Shown: in pieces, positions 5,785 to 6,425 of the stretch
Layout of the letters: each line of letters begins with the position of its first letter
Numbering within the stretch: position 1 is the first letter of the stretch
Origin: an uncultured Dorea sp.
GTDB taxonomy: Bacteria; Bacillota; Clostridia; Lachnospirales; Lachnospiraceae
Direction of reading: 5' to 3'
NCBI GenBank assembly: GCA_910589275.1
Contig: CAJUTH010000062.1
Span: forward strand, 1-6,425
Length of the DNA: 6,425 bases
Translations under genes and position numbers: made by a program
Notes under the pieces: model-generated
Seen by the model: only the letters and a program-made list of their open reading frames with translations
Databases searched by the model: none
What the model was told of the DNA's origin: nothing

Positions 5785-5801
5785 ATTTATTCCCACTCAA
5801 T
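5785..5801. other. Candidate integration site at the 3' end of guaA
   Basis: The last guaA codons read ATTGAGTGGGAATAA on the minus strand (IEWE and stop). The extreme 3' end of guaA is an established integration hotspot for tyrosine-recombinase genomic islands, which regenerate the end of the gene on insertion. Composition changes sharply at this point, from G+C-rich guaA to A+T-rich sequence. The matching second copy of the core would lie outside the window, so this is inferred. Confidence 0.4.
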
Positions 5802-6425
5802 CGTCCCACACGGCTTCGGAGTCAGATCATAGAGCACCCGATTCACTCCCTCCACCTCATGCGTAATCCGGTCCGTAATATGTTCAAGCAGCTCAAACGG
5901 AACATTCTCCACCGTCGCCGTCATGGCGTCCACCGTATTCACCGCCCGCAGGATCACCGGATAAGCGAAGGTTCTCGCACCATCCGATACTCCGACCGAT
6001 CTGAAGTCCGGCACTGCAGTAAAATACTGCCACACCTTGCCTTCCAGCCCGTTCTTCGCGAACTCCTCACGGAGGATCGCATCCGACTCACGAACGATCG
6101 TAAGCCTCTCCCGCGTAATCGCACCAAGACAGCGCACGCCAAGTCCCGGTCCCGGGAACGGCTGACGGTAAACCATGCCATCCGGCAGGCCAAGCGCCTT
6201 TCCAACCACACGCACCTCGTCCTTATAGAGGAATTTCAAAGGCTCTACCAGTTCAAACTGCAGATCTTCCGGCAATCCCCCAACATTGTGATGAGCTTTC
6301 ACTCCGTCGCTTTCTATGATATCCGGGTAAATGGTTCCCTGAGCCAGGAATTCGATTCCCTCCTGCTTCCTGGCCTCTTCCTCAAAGACACGGATGAACT
6401 CCGCACCGATGATCTTACGCTTCTT
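5787..6425 (-). CDS. guaA: GMP synthase (glutamine-hydrolysing), C-terminal 212 residues
   Basis: GuaA converts XMP, ATP and glutamine to GMP in the last step of guanine nucleotide synthesis in the cytoplasm. The frame is open from the right edge to the TAA at 5787-5789, so only the 3' part is present. It starts KKRKIIGAEFIRVFEEEA, continues through LAQGTIYPDIIES and HHNVGGLPEDLQFELVEPLK, and holds the conserved RQPFPGPGLGVR segment. The C-terminal dimerisation domain ends DLTPKPCGTIEWE. An in-frame GTG near 6300-6302 is an internal valine codon, not a start. The gene is G+C-rich with codon use unlike the A+T-rich operon next to it, and looks like part of the host core genome. The 3' end appears intact. 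Confidence 0.97.
   Translation of the reverse strand, partial: KKRKIIGAEFIRVFEEEARKQEGIEFLAQGTIYPDIIESDGVKAHHNVGGLPEDLQFELVEPLKFLYKDEVRVVGKALGLPDGMVYRQPFPGPGLGVRCLGAITRERLTIVRESDAILREEFAKNGLEGKVWQYFTAVPDFRSVGVSDGARTFAYPVILRAVNTVDAMTATVENVPFELLEHITDRITHEVEGVNRVLYDLTPKPCGTIEWE

Noticed and set aside
5787..6302. Independent short gene starting at the GTG at 6302
   Set aside because: The frame continues open to the window edge with conserved GuaA sequence, so this GTG is an internal valine codon.

Overview
The window looks like an accessory segment next to a housekeeping gene in a gut-type Firmicute, most likely a member of the Clostridia such as a Lachnospiraceae relative. This is inferred from GuaA sequence style, strong AGGAGG-type ribosome binding sites and the gene families present; no rRNA or other taxonomic marker is present. 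Base composition is visibly mosaic: guaA at the right end is G+C-rich, the central operon is strongly A+T-rich, and the transposase at the left is intermediate.

Layout. Positions 1-1911 hold an IS66-family insertion sequence whose left end lies outside the window. Its intact transposase gene (95-1756, +) ends in a strong intrinsic terminator, and the right tip of the element is a perfect 39-bp sequence present twice in tandem (1834-1911). Positions 1939-5270 (-) hold a four-gene cluster read leftwards: an OmpR-type response regulator, an ABC ATPase, a six-helix ABC-2 permease and a small histidine kinase. The last three genes are tightly packed (8-bp overlap, then a 19-bp gap). A 60-bp-class gap separates the regulator from the ATPase and carries three 12-bp direct repeats, the best candidate operator for autoregulation. 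Positions 5271-5786 hold no convincing complete gene, but contain a promoter for the regulator, a short truncated-looking reading frame with a good ribosome binding site, and three hairpin structures. Positions 5787-6425 (-) are the C-terminal 212 residues of guaA (GMP synthase).

How it fits together. The kinase has one membrane segment and no extracellular sensor domain, and it is cotranscribed with a transporter of the BcrA/lantibiotic-protection type. The simplest reading is a peptide-antibiotic (bacteriocin, lantibiotic or bacitracin-like) resistance or immunity module in which the regulator switches on the transporter genes through the repeats. The substrate cannot be read from sequence. 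The 3' end of guaA is a known integration hotspot for genomic islands, and the sharp change of composition right after the guaA stop suggests that the operon and the structured region belong to an integrated element, later hit by IS66 just behind the kinase gene. No integrase or second attachment site is in the window, so the island remains an inference. I found no wholly new system; the most promising items are the operator repeats, the doubled IS66 tip, and the structured, remnant-bearing stretch between guaA and the operon.
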